Positions 1-8,288 of a stretch of DNA of 56,155 bases are shown here, piece by piece. The position numbers and the translations under genes are program-made. This stretch comes from Clostridia bacterium (GTDB lineage Bacteria; CBDUZB01; JAGLHV01): assembly GCA_030595925.1 (NCBI GenBank), contig JAUVLC010000002.1:1-56155 (forward strand), given 5' to 3'. How positions within the stretch are numbered: the stretch's first letter is position 1; each line of letters begins with the position of its first letter. The notes beneath the pieces are model-generated. The model worked only from the letters and a program-made list of their open reading frames with translations, did no database searches and had not been told where the DNA came from.

Positions 1-189
1 ATCCCCGCACTCGGCTTTAGGATTACAAAACATTTCACTGCGACAATCAGTTACCCTCTTTCGTCTCGTTTCATAAAACATTTTGCAATACTAAATCAGG
101 ATTATTCCCACCCTATTAAATACGCCTTCCATCTAAAAAGACGAACTCTTCTGTTTGATAGTGTAAGATATTCTTCTGACATTACGTGA
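1..189 (+). CDS. possible C-terminal fragment of an unidentified protein (cut by window edge)
   Basis: Frame 1 is open from the first base for 62 codons and stops at TGA 187-189. The predicted peptide has alternating hydrophobic and polar residues with several aromatics, compatible with beta-strands of an exported protein, but I do not recognise it. The plus strand is C-rich here (C 19 and G 8 in the first 60 bases by hand count), unlike the G-rich plus strand of the next 35 kb. An open frame this long could occur by chance. No start is visible because the window begins inside it. Confidence 0.28.
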   Translation: MPALGFRITKHFTATISYPLSSRFIKHFAILNQDYSHPIKYAFHLKRRTLLFDSVRYSSDIT

Positions 190-279
190 GTGTGTCATAA
201 TCCCTTTTCTAAAAATTATCCCACTAAATATTACACTAACAGAAAGGAATAATTGTTTTTAAAAATTATATGAGTTTAT

Positions 280-310
280 ATGTTAACCATAACAAAGAAA
301 AGGTTGACAA
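280..310 (+). promoter_or_regulatory. BirA-like biotin operator upstream of bioY
   Basis: Two inverted half-sites, ATGTTAACC (280-288) and GGTTGACAA (302-310), are separated by 13 bases. They match the known BirA box, an inverted TTGTTAACC/GGTTAACAA pair, at most positions; the spacer is slightly shorter than the usual 14-16. The right half-site contains the -35 hexamer of the bioY promoter, so a bound biotinylated repressor would block RNA polymerase. The inference rests on the half-sites plus their position in front of a biotin transporter gene. Confidence 0.7.
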
Positions 311-332
311 AAATGATTTAATAATTTAAAAT
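304..332 (+). promoter_or_regulatory. sigma70-type promoter of bioY and the TonB receptor gene
   Basis: TTGACA (304-309), a 17-base spacer and TAAAAT (327-332) form a near-consensus promoter. Transcription should begin near base 339, which is downstream of an in-frame TTG at 334 and so rules that codon out as the bioY start. Confidence 0.75.
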
Positions 333-369
333 ATTGCAGGAAATAAAACAAAAAAACAAAGGGGGAAAA

Positions 370-957
370 ATGGTTAGTCAATCTCTAAATCAGGTATGGT
401 CAGCAGGAAAAAAAGAAATAATTTTAGATAAAAAGGTATGTGCAATAATCGGAGTAGGCGGGTTTATTATTGCTACGGCATTAGCTGCTTATGCTAAAAT
501 TTATTTACCCTTTACTCCTGTTCCCATAACGTTGCAAACCCTTTTTGTCTTACTTTCCGGAGCGGTATTAGGTAAAAAATTAGGTGGAATATCGCAGTTG
601 GGGTATTTGACGTTAGGTGCGGTAGGATTACCCGTTTTTACCGGTGCGGGAGGAATAGGATATTTTTTTGGTCCAACAGGAGGATATTTAATCGGATTCT
701 TATTAGCTTCCTGGGTAATAGGTAAAATGCTGGAAGAAGAAAAAAGATTCCCATGGGTAATTTTATCTTTTTTTACCGGAACAGTAATTATTTATTTGTT
801 AGGCATGGTGCATTTATCAGTAGTAATGAGAATAGGAATGGGGAAGGCTTTTGCTTTAGGGGTAGCACCTTTTATTCCCGGAGGCCTTTTAAAAATAATT
901 TTTGCCGGTTTGTTATATAATAGATATAAAGCAAGATTTAAAGCAATTTTTAAGTGA
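370..957 (+). CDS. bioY: BioY biotin transporter substrate-binding (S) component
   Basis: A 195-residue integral membrane protein of the ECF-transporter S-component family that binds biotin in the cytoplasmic membrane. Visible family marks are the early TLQTLFVLLSGAVLG stretch, the GLPVFTGAGGIGYFFGPTGG stretch, and the late PFIPGGLLKI segment, with about six hydrophobic helices. ATG 370 is chosen because it follows a run of G at 361-365; an upstream in-frame TTG at 334 lies before the predicted transcription start. No bioM/bioN (ECF A and T components) are nearby, so it either works alone or uses a shared ECF module. The end overlaps the next start (GTGA), implying translational coupling with a TonB receptor. 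The upstream BirA-like box suggests control by biotin. Confidence 0.95.
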   Translation: MVSQSLNQVWSAGKKEIILDKKVCAIIGVGGFIIATALAAYAKIYLPFTPVPITLQTLFVLLSGAVLGKKLGGISQLGYLTLGAVGLPVFTGAGGIGYFFGPTGGYLIGFLLASWVIGKMLEEEKRFPWVILSFFTGTVIIYLLGMVHLSVVMRIGMGKAFALGVAPFIPGGLLKIIFAGLLYNRYKARFKAIFK

Positions 958-2780
958 AAAAAATTGCCTTTTGCGGAATAGTTGGGTATTTTATTTTTAT
1001 GCCCTTTTGGTTATGGGGGGAAAGCGTTTACTTAAATACAGTACGGTTGGGAAGTTCTTTCCCCGGGAGTTTTGTTCAAGGGTCTCCCTATGTAGAAATT
1101 ATCGACCAAAAAGAAATAGAAACATTACCAATTACTTCTATCGGTCAGCTGCTTGATTATACCCTGGGTGTAGATATGAGCAGGCGTAATCCCTGGGGAA
1201 TGCAGGCAGATATTAATATAAGAGGATGTACTTTTCAACAAGTTTTGGTTCTTATTAATGGAGTAAGAGTCAACGATCCACAAACCGCTCACCACAATAT
1301 GGATTTTCCCATAACTATAAATGATATAGAAAGAGTTGAAATTTTATATGGTGCAGGCTCTTGTCTTTACGGCGCAGATGCTTTCGGAGGAGTGATTAAT
1401 CTGATAACTAAAAGGCCGCAGGGAGATGAATTTTTAAAAAGTATTCAAATAGGTTTTAGTGAATATAATACCGGGAATGTTTCTTTTTCTTTAAAGCAAG
1501 GTGGAAAATTCAGTAAAAGAATTTCTTTTCAAAAAATGAAATCTGATGGGTTTCGATACGACACGGATTTTGATAATAATAACTTTTTTAGCAGTTTTGT
1601 CTGGAATATGTTTAGCCCCGGGTCTGATCTTCAGCGAGGAAAAATTTCCCTGGATTTAGGATTTATGGATAAGGAATTCGGAGCTTATGATTTTTATACA
1701 CCGGGAATGAATTTTCCTTCCAAAGAATGGACAAAAACTTACCTGTCTATTATTAAGGGATCTTACAGAATTAATAAAACAATAATGATTGATTCTAATT
1801 TCTCTTTTCGCTGTCATGAGGATAAATACATATTAGATATAAACAACCCTTCCTGGTATGTTAATGAACATACATCTTCTACTTGCGGAGGCGGTTTGCA
1901 GTCTAAGTTTTTCCTTAAAGGGGCAGGGAATTTAGCTGTGGGAGGGGAAATAAATAGCGAAGAGATAGACAGTACCTCTTTAGGAGAACATAGTCGCTTG
2001 AGGAAAGCAGTTTTTGCTGAATATTTGCTGCCGGGACCTATTTGGAAAATGGATTTTAATACCGGTTTACGTCTTGATTCTTCTGACTGGGGACAGATGT
2101 TATCTCCCCAATTAGGTATTGGGTGGAGGGTTGTGCCTTTTTGTGGAGTGCATATGTCGGTTAGCCGTGCTTTTCGTATTCCTTCTTTTACAGAACTTTA
2201 TTACCAAAGTCCGGTAAATAGCGGTAATGTTAATCTTAACCCGGAGGAAAATGTGTCGTATCAATTAAAAGTGGATTTTTCAAGTAAAAATCAAGATAAA
2301 ACAGGGATTATTTTTTTTAGAAAGGAAGAAAAAAATCTTATTGACTGGATAAAAAATGATGAAAATCAAACTCAATGGTCTGCGGAAAATATAGGGAAAG
2401 TCGATTTTAACGGATTAGAAATTTTTTTAAAGAAAAAAATAAATAAAAACATAAGTACGCAGTTAGGATATACTTATGTTGATTCTATATTAAAAAAGGA
2501 TGATTACATTTCTAAATATGGATTGAAATATAGCAAACATCAAATTTCCTGCAAAATAAATCATTTTTTATATAGGGGAATTAATCATGTATGGTGTGGG
2601 GTTTATAAACAAAAAGAAGATAGGGATTTTTTTATTTTAGATACGCGTCTACTCTTAACTATTAAAAAATGGAAATTGTTTTTAGATGTAAAAAATATTT
2701 TTGATGAGAAATATGAAGAAGTTATCGGTATTGGGCAACCGGGAAGATACTGGGGGAGCGGGGTAATGCTAAAATTTTAG
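954..2780 (+). CDS. TonB-dependent outer membrane receptor, candidate biotin receptor
   Basis: A 608-residue TonB-dependent receptor of BtuB-like architecture. Residues 1-22 form a signal peptide, residues 45-153 a plug domain ending in the typical GADAFGGVINLITK, and the rest a 22-stranded-type beta-barrel that closes with a terminal Phe (GVMLKF), as outer membrane proteins do. The GTG start overlaps the bioY stop by 3 bases, so both proteins come from one BirA-boxed transcript. The family imports vitamins, cobalamin or siderophores using TonB energy. Substrate is inferred from context: being coupled to bioY and placed behind a BirA-like operator points to biotin or a biotin precursor. Sequence alone does not fix the ligand. 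Confidence 0.9.
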   Translation: MKKIAFCGIVGYFIFMPFWLWGESVYLNTVRLGSSFPGSFVQGSPYVEIIDQKEIETLPITSIGQLLDYTLGVDMSRRNPWGMQADINIRGCTFQQVLVLINGVRVNDPQTAHHNMDFPITINDIERVEILYGAGSCLYGADAFGGVINLITKRPQGDEFLKSIQIGFSEYNTGNVSFSLKQGGKFSKRISFQKMKSDGFRYDTDFDNNNFFSSFVWNMFSPGSDLQRGKISLDLGFMDKEFGAYDFYTPGMNFPSKEWTKTYLSIIKGSYRINKTIMIDSNFSFRCHEDKYILDINNPSWYVNEHTSSTCGGGLQSKFFLKGAGNLAVGGEINSEEIDSTSLGEHSRLRKAVFAEYLLPGPIWKMDFNTGLRLDSSDWGQMLSPQLGIGWRVVPFCGVHMSVSRAFRIPSFTELYYQSPVNSGNVNLNPEENVSYQLKVDFSSKNQDKTGIIFFRKEEKNLIDWIKNDENQTQWSAENIGKVDFNGLEIFLKKKINKNISTQLGYTYVDSILKKDDYISKYGLKYSKHQISCKINHFLYRGINHVWCGVYKQKEDRDFFILDTRLLLTIKKWKLFLDVKNIFDEKYEEVIGIGQPGRYWGSGVMLKF

Positions 2781-2791
2781 TTCTCTGTTAC

Positions 2792-3487
2792 CTAAGAAAT
2801 TTCTTTAAATTGAGCAATAATAAGAATGATCAGCTCTTTACCCTGGGTATAGAGCCATTTCCATATTTTCTGAGTAGTGAAACAACTTACTTCAAAGAAT
2901 TCTCTTATAGAAAAAAAATCTGCCATAGTCCATCCCAGGATTAAAGACAAAACAATGATATTCATTAACCATATGATTACCAGGGAAAAAAACATTCCGC
3001 CTTTTTGAAGGTCTGACTGTTCCTTTCTTAATGAAAAAAAACAAAAAGATAAATGAAATGACCATGAAAATCCGATTAAAAAGATTAATAAAGAAAAAAA
3101 AGATTTTAAGGGATAGAAAAAATTAACAGAATAATAAATAGCTAAAATTAAAAAAGTGTAAAAAGGAAAGAAGTAAGGAGCCAGGGTAATTAAGAAATTG
3201 ACCCTGGTAAGCTGAACTTCTCCTCTATTTTTAAAAACCTTTAGTTTTTTTACTTTTCCGCCAAAGGCTACTGACCAGAGAGCATGGGTTAATTCATGTC
3301 CTAAAATGTATATACGAAAAGGGGTAAATACGAATGTTTGCAAAATGAGATAGGAAAGGAACCCGGTGATAAAATATATTAGCGAATAAGAACCTCCTAA
3401 AGAAAAAACCTGGGACATTAATCCGGCAACGGCTGCTAAACATACGGGAATAAGAAAAAGGCTGATTGAAAATTTTAAAAAACGCAA
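2792..3487 (-). CDS. M50-like membrane zinc metalloprotease homolog
   Basis: A 231-residue protein with about five to six hydrophobic segments and the zinc-binding HExxH motif as GHELTHALWS near residue 64. This places it with the M50 (site-2-protease-like) or M50B-like intramembrane metallopeptidases. A second ligand-bearing region, TLAPYFFPFYT, follows near residue 102. Such proteins cut membrane-spanning regulators or act as folded membrane enzymes; the substrate is unknown. It ends 11 bases from the TonB receptor stop (convergent) and lies 6 bases downstream of the VanZ gene, so the two minus-strand genes are probably one transcript. No rip1-type PDZ domain is present. Confidence 0.7.
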   Translation of the reverse strand: MRFLKFSISLFLIPVCLAAVAGLMSQVFSLGGSYSLIYFITGFLSYLILQTFVFTPFRIYILGHELTHALWSVAFGGKVKKLKVFKNRGEVQLTRVNFLITLAPYFFPFYTFLILAIYYSVNFFYPLKSFFSLLIFLIGFSWSFHLSFCFFSLRKEQSDLQKGGMFFSLVIIWLMNIIVLSLILGWTMADFFSIREFFEVSCFTTQKIWKWLYTQGKELIILIIAQFKEIS

Positions 3488-3493
3488 TTGAAA

Positions 3494-3874
3494 TCAGTTC
3501 TCCTTTGTTTTGAATAGTGTATGGATGATGATTAAGGCCAGCATTATTCCTGTTGTATCGATTAATACATCAGTGACAGAGGGACAGCGGGTGGCAACGT
3601 AATGTTGGTGTAGTTCATCGGAAACAGCAAAAAACAAAGAAAGAGTTCCTGACCAGAGGTAAGTTTTTATTTTATCCCAGGAAAAAGTGATTTTAAGTGC
3701 TCGCCAGAGAAGAATAACCAGAATAAAATATTCTATTATGTGAGCCAGTTTGCGTAAAAAGAATCCCCATTTGTAGTTAATCCCTAAATTCGGAGTAGCG
3801 GAAAGAAGATAAATTATTCCCATCCAGAGAAATACCGGCATCCAGGAGTTTATATGTGTTTTAAGTTTTTTCAT
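3494..3874 (-). CDS. VanZ family membrane protein
   Basis: A 126-residue protein with four predicted transmembrane helices and the VanZ signature: an LSATPN-type segment after helix 1, KLAHIIEYFIL in the middle, and SDELHQHYVATR followed by DVLIDTTGI near the end. VanZ homologs are named after a teicoplanin-resistance accessory protein, but most are of unknown cell-envelope function. It is the first gene of a two-gene minus-strand unit with the M50-like protease and is divergent from uvrB. Family assignment is firm; function is not. Confidence 0.88.
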   Translation of the reverse strand: MKKLKTHINSWMPVFLWMGIIYLLSATPNLGINYKWGFFLRKLAHIIEYFILVILLWRALKITFSWDKIKTYLWSGTLSLFFAVSDELHQHYVATRCPSVTDVLIDTTGIMLALIIIHTLFKTKEN

Positions 3875-3993
3875 TTTGTTATTTTTTTCCCATCCTTTTT
3901 TTTGTATAATAAAATTATCAAAAAAAGGGTAATAAAAAATTTATTGGTTTATAATACCTAAAATTTAAATAAAATTCAAGAGTAAATTAAAGA

Positions 3994-4050
3994 TGTTGGT
4001 ATTATTTGTTGTTAAAACCGCGAATAAAAGGACGGTTTGGTAATCCAACA
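3994..4050 (+). promoter_or_regulatory. structured 5' leader of uvrB
   Basis: Bases 3994-4004 (TGTTGGTATTA) pair with 4041-4050 (TAATCCAACA) with one bulge, enclosing a second helix AAACCG (4015-4020) with CGGTTT (4033-4038). The 3' arm abuts the AGGAG ribosome-binding site of uvrB at 4050-4054. This may modulate translation start; it is inferred from pairing only. Confidence 0.4.
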
Positions 4051-4059
4051 GGAGTAAAA

Positions 4060-6042
4060 ATGGATAGATTTAAGTTGAAAACAGAATATAATCCCAGGGG
4101 AGATCAACAACAAGCAATAGATTCTTTAAGTAAAGGCATCAAGCAAAAAGAAAAAAATCAAGTTCTTCTGGGGGTTACCGGTTCGGGCAAAACCTTTACC
4201 ATGGCTAATGTAATTGCTAAACTTAATAAACCCACCTTAATTATTTCCCATAATAAGACATTAGCCGCACAACTCTATTCTGAATTCAGGCAGTTTTTTC
4301 CGGAAAATGCCGTGGAATATTTTGTTAGTTATTATGATTATTATCAACCCGAAGCCTATATTCCCCATAAGGATGTTTATATAGAGAAAGACTCTTCCAT
4401 CAATGAAAAAATAGACCGCTTAAGACTTAGAGCGACCAGTTCTCTTCTGGAAAGAAAAGATGTGATTATTGTTGCCTCGGTTTCGTGTATTTATGGAATT
4501 GGGTCTCCTGAAGAATGGGAAGAATCTCTGATAAGTTTGCAAGAGGGAAGGATTATTATGCAGGGGGATTTGCTCAGGAGTTTGGTCGATATACAATATG
4601 AAAGAAATGAGATTAATTTTTCCAGAGGGAAATTTAGGGTAAGAGGGGATGTAATAGAGGTTTTTCCCGCTTACTTGGAGACGGCATTACGAATTGAATT
4701 TTTCGGTGATAAAATTGATAAAATTAGCGAAATAAATCCTTTAACCGGTAGAGTACTTAAAAGGAAAAATACTGCTTATATTTATCCGGCAAAACATTTT
4801 GTTACTACTGCTCCCCGCAGGGAAAAAGCTATAAAAGAAATAAGGAAAGAATTAGATGAACGATTGAAATGGTTTGACGGCCAAGGTAAACCTTTAGAAG
4901 CTGAGAGATTAAAGATGAGGACTAATAATGATATAGAAATGATGCAGGAGATAGGGGTTTGTCATGGAGTTGAAAATTATTCCCGTCACCTGTCAGGGAG
5001 AAAACCGGGACAAGCACCTGCTTGTCTGATTAATTATTTTCCTAAAGATTTTCTTTTAATTATTGATGAGTCTCATGTGGCTATTCCTCAAATAAGAGGA
5101 ATGTATGCAGGAGATAGATCGCGTAAAGAAAACTTAATAAATTATGGATTTCGTCTTCCCAGTGCTTTGGATAACCGCCCTTTAAAATTTAATGAATTTG
5201 AAAAGATAACCAATCAGGTAATTTATCTTTCGGCCACTCCCGGACCTTATGAATTAGAAAAAAGTAAGGGAGAATTTATAGAACAGATCATTCGGCCTAC
5301 GGGATTGGTGGATCCCATAATAACGGTAAAACCCATAGAAGGACAAATAAAGGATTTAATTTTCCAGGTAAAGCAAAGAATTGCTAAAAAACAAAGGACA
5401 TTGATAACTACTCTCACTAAGAGAATGGCAGAGGATTTGAGTGATTATCTCCACCAGGAGGGATTATGTGTGAGGTATTTGCATTCGGAAATTAATGTTT
5501 TAAAACGGATAGAAATTTTACAATCATTGCGTAAAGGGGATTTTGATGTTTTGGTAGGAATAAATCTTTTAAGGGAGGGATTGGATTTACCGGAAGTTTC
5601 TTTAGTAATAGTATTGGATGCGGATAAAGAAGGGTTTTTACGAAGTGAGACTTCTTTAATTCAGGTTTGTGGTAGGGCGGCCAGGAATGTAGACGGTGAA
5701 GTAATAATGTATGCGGATTCTATAACCGGTTCGATGGAAAGGGCTATTAAGGAAACCCGGAGAAGAAGAAAAATACAAACAGAATATAATGAACAATATA
5801 ATATTACTCCTCAAACTATTCAAAAAGCTATTCGGGAAGGAATAGAGGAGTATAAGAGTGAAAAACAGGAAATATCTTCTTTCGTTTTCCGGGAAGGTTT
5901 CGGATTTTTGGCTCAAAAAGAAAAGGGTCAAATTTTAAATGACTTAAAGCGGCAAATGAAAGAAGCGGCAAATGAATTGGATTTTGAATTAGCCATAATT
6001 TTAAGGGATAAAATTAATCAATTTAATAAGAAGAAAAAATAA
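4060..6042 (+). CDS. uvrB: UvrABC excinuclease subunit B
   Basis: A 660-residue UvrB, the usual length, which verifies damage and holds the DNA for UvrC incision in nucleotide excision repair. It shows the Walker A GVTGSGKT at residues 38-45, the tyrosine-rich beta-hairpin [12 protein letters not shown] that is inserted between the strands, the DESH Walker B motif, helicase motifs through CGRAARN, and a C-terminal UVR domain ([15 protein letters not shown]). ATG 4060 is chosen because of AGGAG five bases upstream and correct family length; an in-frame TTG at 4006 would add 18 residues from inside the leader hairpin. The divergent neighbour is vanZ. The next plus-strand genes are also DNA repair enzymes. 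No LexA-type box was found. Confidence 0.97.
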   Translation: MDRFKLKTEYNPRGDQQQAIDSLSKGIKQKEKNQVLLGVTGSGKTFTMANVIAKLNKPTLIISHNKTLAAQLYSEFRQFFPENAVEYFVSYYDYYQPEAYIPHKDVYIEKDSSINEKIDRLRLRATSSLLERKDVIIVASVSCIYGIGSPEEWEESLISLQEGRIIMQGDLLRSLVDIQYERNEINFSRGKFRVRGDVIEVFPAYLETALRIEFFGDKIDKISEINPLTGRVLKRKNTAYIYPAKHFVTTAPRREKAIKEIRKELDERLKWFDGQGKPLEAERLKMRTNNDIEMMQEIGVCHGVENYSRHLSGRKPGQAPACLINYFPKDFLLIIDESHVAIPQIRGMYAGDRSRKENLINYGFRLPSALDNRPLKFNEFEKITNQVIYLSATPGPYELEKSKGEFIEQIIRPTGLVDPIITVKPIEGQIKDLIFQVKQRIAKKQRTLITTLTKRMAEDLSDYLHQEGLCVRYLHSEINVLKRIEILQSLRKGDFDVLVGINLLREGLDLPEVSLVIVLDADKEGFLRSETSLIQVCGRAARNVDGEVIMYADSITGSMERAIKETRRRRKIQTEYNEQYNITPQTIQKAIREGIEEYKSEKQEISSFVFREGFGFLAQKEKGQILNDLKRQMKEAANELDFELAIILRDKINQFNKKKK

Positions 6043-6205
6043 TAGGATTAGGTAATATAGTTTAAAAATTAAAAATATTGATAGGGGATTGAAAGAAAGG
6101 GTTTTCGGTAGATTCTACCATAAATTTCAGTCAACTTTTACTGGGTTTAAATTCAAGCAAAATGACAGAGATGGGGGGATAATGTCTTATTTCTCATCTA
6201 TTTTC

Positions 6206-6234
6206 TTGACAAAAACCCATTTGTGGTATAAAAT
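6206..6234 (+). promoter_or_regulatory. promoter for the endonuclease Q repair gene
   Basis: TTGACA (6206-6211), 17-base spacer and TAAAAT (6229-6234). About 100 bases upstream lies a perfect palindrome, GGTAGA-T-TCTACC (6107-6119), a possible protein-binding site of unknown partner. The leader to the ATG at 6321 is about 80 bases. Confidence 0.65.
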
Positions 6235-6320
6235 TTATTAAAATGGGAGGTTGTTGGTACGTTTGGGTGAAAAGACTGTGGTAGTTTGGAAGTCGTGTGG
6301 GAGAAAAAAGGAAATAAGAG

Positions 6321-7553
6321 ATGGTGTTTGTTGCTGATTTTCATATACATTCCAAATATAGCCGTGCTACCAGTCCTAATATGGATTTGGAAAATTTAGC
6401 CTGGTTTGCTAAGCTGAAAGGGATTGGCTTATTAGGAACCGGTGATTTTACCCATCCGCAATGGTTGATTGACCTTAAAAAAAATCTTAAGCCTTGCGAA
6501 AATGGGGTTTTTATTTATAAAAGTGTACATTTTGTACTTACCTGTGAAGTATGTACTATTTTTTATGATAAGGGAAAAGCGAAAAAGGTTCATATTATTC
6601 TTTTTGCGCCAGGTTTTGAAGTAGTAGAAAAAATAAAGAAAGCTTTATCTAAATACGGGAATCTTGGTGCGGATGGGCGGCCTATACTTAAATTAGAGGC
6701 TAAAAATTTAGTAAAAATAGTTCTTAATATATCGGATAATTGTTTTCTTGTTCCGGCGCATATTTGGACGCCTCATTTTTCTTTATTTGGAGCCAACTCG
6801 GGATTTGATAGTATAGAAGAATGTTTCCAGGAGCAAACAAAGAATATTTATGCCCTGGAAACAGGCCTTTCTTCTGATCCGGCAATGAATCGGCGGATTT
6901 CTTATTTAGATAGATTTTCTCTTATTTCTAATTCTGACAGCCATTCCCCTTCTAAAATAGGAAGGGAAGCAAATGTGTTTGATTGCAAATTGGAATACAA
7001 TGAAATTTTAAACGTTTTAAAGACAAAAGATAATAAGAAATTTTTGTATACAATAGAATTTTTTCCGGAAGAAGGCAAATATCATTTTGACGGACATAGA
7101 AAGTGTAATGTGAGAATGACTCCCCGTGAGGCACTAAATAACCAAAATCTATGCCCTGTTTGTGGAAAAAAACTAACTATTGGGGTAATGCATAGAATTG
7201 AGCAGCTTGCTGATAGAAATGCTGGGTTTTCACTTTCAAAGAAGATTCCTTTTAAGCACTTAATTCCTTTGCCGGAAGTAATTTCTCAGGCTATTAATAG
7301 AGGGATAGGAACAGTAAGTGTGGAAAAAGAATATAATAAATTAATTAATCGGATAGGTGCGGAATTTGATATTCTGATGAATGTTGACAGGGAAGAATTA
7401 GAAAAGGTTACTTTACCGAAAATTGCGGAAGGGATAATTAAGATAAGGGAGAAAGAAGTAAAAATTCTTCCCGGGTATGATGGGGTTTACGGAAAAATAA
7501 AAATTTTGTGGGACAACAAAGGAAAAGAAAAAAAACAATTATCTCTTTTTTGA
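6321..7553 (+). CDS. endonuclease Q (EndoQ) family PHP-domain DNA repair nuclease with clamp-binding tail
   Basis: A 410-residue PHP-domain protein of the endonuclease Q family, close to the length of archaeal EndoQ. EndoQ nicks DNA 5' of deaminated bases (uracil, hypoxanthine, xanthine) and abasic sites. Metal-site residues of the PHP fold are visible: H8 and H10 (DFHIHSKYS), D42 and H45, E76, H147, and D206/H208 (NSDSHS). A zinc-finger region follows with C262 and C278-x2-C281. The last five residues, QLSLF (406-410), match the bacterial beta-sliding-clamp binding pentapeptide QL(S/D)LF. It has its own promoter, and the next gene is a DNA glycosylase. EndoQ is mostly archaeal and patchy in bacteria, so transfer is possible though composition is like its neighbours. 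Confidence 0.85.
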   Translation: MVFVADFHIHSKYSRATSPNMDLENLAWFAKLKGIGLLGTGDFTHPQWLIDLKKNLKPCENGVFIYKSVHFVLTCEVCTIFYDKGKAKKVHIILFAPGFEVVEKIKKALSKYGNLGADGRPILKLEAKNLVKIVLNISDNCFLVPAHIWTPHFSLFGANSGFDSIEECFQEQTKNIYALETGLSSDPAMNRRISYLDRFSLISNSDSHSPSKIGREANVFDCKLEYNEILNVLKTKDNKKFLYTIEFFPEEGKYHFDGHRKCNVRMTPREALNNQNLCPVCGKKLTIGVMHRIEQLADRNAGFSLSKKIPFKHLIPLPEVISQAINRGIGTVSVEKEYNKLINRIGAEFDILMNVDREELEKVTLPKIAEGIIKIREKEVKILPGYDGVYGKIKILWDNKGKEKKQLSLF

Positions 7554-7604
7554 TTTGAGTCTGTTTTCACAGTATAAAATAGAAAAAGTATATATTTAAA
7601 GCTT

Positions 7605-8288
7605 ATGAATTTATTAGCTGTTTATGAACGATTGCAGGGCCATTTTAAAATAAAAGATTGCTGGTGGCCACACGAAACTACTTTTGAAATAATGGTGGGA
7701 GCACTTCTTACACAGAATACAGCATGGGGAAATGTAGAAAAAGCGATAAAAAATTTAAAAACAGAAGGTCTTCTTAATATAAAGAGTTTATCAAAAATCA
7801 ATCGGAAAAAATTAGAAGAAGCGATTCGTCCTTCCGGTTTCTATAAACAAAAGGCCGGATATCTTTCAGCATTTAGTAAGCATTTATATACAAAATATAA
7901 AGGTGATTTAAATGCTTTTTTTAATCGCGACACCCATATAATTCGTCGGGAACTTTTATTGTATAAAGGTGTTGGTAAAGAGACGGCGGATTCTATGCTT
8001 TTGTATGCAGGGAATAAGTTGATTTTTGTTATAGATGCTTATACTAAAAGAATGTGCTTTCGTTTGGAACTTACCGAGTTGGGTGATTATGATAAATTAC
8101 AATTGTTTTTTCAGGATAACTTAAGAAATGACTTGTTTTTATATAAGCAATTTCATGCCTTAATTGTGGAATTAGGGAAAAATTTTTGTAAAAGTAATCC
8201 TTTATGTGGGAAATGTCCATTAAAAAGAAAATGTAAACAGCAGGGGATAAGCGAAAAGTTGAAGAAAAGGGAGAGCAGGGAATTATAA
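7605..8288 (+). CDS. endonuclease III-related DNA glycosylase (MagIII/COG2231 type, HhH-GPD)
   Basis: A 227-residue HhH-GPD glycosylase that would excise damaged bases in base excision repair. The helix-hairpin-helix is YKGVGKETADSML (120-132), the catalytic Asp is D144 in VIDAYTKR, and a 4Fe-4S loop has C195-x5-C201-x2-C204-x5-C210. True endonuclease III has Lys in the hairpin (GVGRKTA) for its lyase reaction; here the position is Glu126, so it should be a monofunctional glycosylase, like the 3-methyladenine glycosylase MagIII. The first Cys spacing is 5 rather than 6. It overlaps the next start by one base and follows the endonuclease Q gene by 51 bases. No strong Shine-Dalgarno precedes the ATG. 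Confidence 0.85.
   Translation: MNLLAVYERLQGHFKIKDCWWPHETTFEIMVGALLTQNTAWGNVEKAIKNLKTEGLLNIKSLSKINRKKLEEAIRPSGFYKQKAGYLSAFSKHLYTKYKGDLNAFFNRDTHIIRRELLLYKGVGKETADSMLLYAGNKLIFVIDAYTKRMCFRLELTELGDYDKLQLFFQDNLRNDLFLYKQFHALIVELGKNFCKSNPLCGKCPLKRKCKQQGISEKLKKRESREL

Noticed and set aside
300-1000. cobalamin riboswitch for the BtuB-like receptor
   Set aside because: The receptor start overlaps bioY, so there is no leader in which one could lie.
902-1156. 84-codon plus-strand frame overlapping bioY and the TonB receptor gene
   Set aside because: Covered by two recognised proteins in other frames.
3875-4059. LexA (SOS) box before uvrB
   Set aside because: Neither the CTGT-N8-ACAG nor the GAAC-N4-GTTC type was found; the inverted repeat present pairs as a leader RNA stem.
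4006-4059. 18-codon N-terminal extension of UvrB from TTG 4006
   Set aside because: It lies inside the leader hairpin and lacks a ribosome site; ATG 4060 gives the normal UvrB length.
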